Shown here one piece after another: positions 63,203-64,000 of a stretch of DNA of 64,000 nucleotides. The notes below the pieces were generated by a model. The model saw only the letters and a program-made list of their open reading frames with translations, had not been told where the DNA came from and did no database searches. Source of the stretch: Enoplolaimus lenunculus. Taxonomy: Eukaryota; Nematoda; Enoplea; Enoplida; Thoracostomopsidae. The number at the start of each line of letters is the position of its first letter. The first letter of the stretch is position 1. The stretch is taken from positions 1 through 64,000 of the forward strand of contig JASANG010004033.1 in NCBI GenBank assembly GCA_030248215.1, in the 5' to 3' direction. The translations under genes were made by a program, and so were the position numbers.

Positions 63203-63245
63203 GTATATAGTATGGCAGTAATTGTCAAAATTTTCAGCGGAGTAA

Positions 63246-63420
63246 GGGTTGCGCTACACTCGCCGCGCGCCACCGAACGCCACAGCGCTCCGCCGCATGC
63301 TGCCGCGCGGTGCAGTAAAACTTTCTAAAAAATACCGCACACCGCGGCAGCATGCGACGATGTGCGGCGGCGAGCAACAGCTCGCGTTGGCGACCTGCTT
63401 AGTAAAGTGTAGCGCAACCC
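63246..63420. mobile_element. GGGTTGCGCTACACT MITE with TAA flanks
   Basis: gggttgcgctacactcgccg / agtaaagtgtagcgcaaccc. TAA on both sides, as in PIF/Harbinger insertions. The GC-rich interior is a second palindrome (ccgccgcatgctgccgcgcg). Confidence 0.85.
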
Positions 63421-63785
63421 TAAAGTGTTTTTAAATCGTAGGAAATATACCTAAGTTTCAGGTTGGCAACAAAAGATGATTTTGATTCGGAAGCGATTGC
63501 GAAGAAGTCGAATCCAACAATGTTGCGCAAAATATCCTTTAATTTTTGAACAATAAAAATTTCAACTTGTTATATAAATCAATACTTTTTGTGTCAGGTT
63601 ACAAATGTTAGAATTGAGGTCGGCCAAGAAATAATTTGCTGTTTACAAAAAAAAGTAGATTTGGTAGAATAATAAATGCTAATTAGGTTTGCTGGTCGAA
63701 AAGCATTGTTCTAATTTTATTAAGTATCTAGATTGTCCAAGTTTTGAACTACCTAACCATTATATCGCAAGCTTGCAAATTTGAA

Positions 63786-64000
63786 AGTTCGGATTCGGAT
63801 CCGGATTCGACAAATTAGCAATAGATTCTGATCCGACAAATTATCAATAGATTCTGATTCGACAAATTACTAATAGATTCGGATCCGACAAATTAACAAT
63901 AGATTCGGATTCGACAATTTACCAGTAGATTCTGATTTCGACAATTAGCAATAGATTCTGATTCGACAAATTAGCAATAGATTCTGATTCGACAAATTAG
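63786..64000 (+). repeat. 26-bp tandem array reaching the window end
   Basis: Unit gattctgattcgacaaatta-gcaata, about 8 units, more variable at left (gattcggatccg). Continues beyond the window. Confidence 0.93.

Noticed and set aside
1-64000. Autonomous transposase, LINE or retroelement coding regions
   Set aside because: I looked for long frames and catalytic-type motifs and saw none; all elements here seem non-autonomous.

Overview
This window is an animal nuclear genomic segment. It lies almost entirely inside one large plus-strand gene that I read as a cubilin homologue: a run of eight EGF-like repeats followed by CUB domains. I could trace 47 coding exons from 3186 to 63202, about 7.76 kb of coding sequence or roughly 2,585 codons. 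The reading frame stays open from the first exon to the last, with one local ambiguity at the EGF/CUB junction (12300-12337). The first exon enters in frame and the last leaves in phase 1, so both ends of the gene lie outside the window. The seventeenth CUB domain is cut by the right edge.

Layout: 1-3185 is upstream (probably intronic) repeat DNA with a homogeneous 60-bp minisatellite. Exons at 3186-12323 encode eight EGF-like modules, several with the calcium-binding D-x-D-E-C start. Exons at 14352-63202 encode CUB1 to CUB17, mostly two or three exons per domain, with nearly every domain starting in phase 1. In vertebrates the EGF-plus-CUB protein cubilin is a large peripheral endocytic receptor that partners amnionless. 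Nematodes also have a cubilin-like EGF/CUB gene.

The rest, nearly 88 percent, is intron filled with short non-autonomous transposons, tRNA-like SINEs and satellites. The commonest family has GGCCCATGTA-type inverted ends and an internal run of TTAGGC/GCCTAA units. Several copies are flanked by 8-bp target duplications that can be read directly (TCAGTTCC, TAAATTTT, GAGATTTT, AAACGCAG), so this is a hAT-like MITE family carrying telomere-like arrays. Other families have TAGGGATG ends (8-bp duplications), TACTGTAGTGACCCGAATAA ends (TA), GCGGAGGTACGGAAT ends (8 bp), GGCCCGTAGCCA ends, GTATTCTCAAAT ends, and long foldbacks. Two insertions sit exactly on splice sites: one duplicated a 3' splice site (8001-8432) and one lies at bases 2-3 of a 5' splice site (33277).

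Organism: TTAGGC is the nematode telomere unit and nematodes have a cubilin-like gene, so a repeat-rich nematode or a relative is my best guess. The arrays here belong to a transposon, not a telomere, so this is weak evidence. I saw no second gene, no functional tRNA or rRNA, no autonomous transposase and no retroelement coding region.
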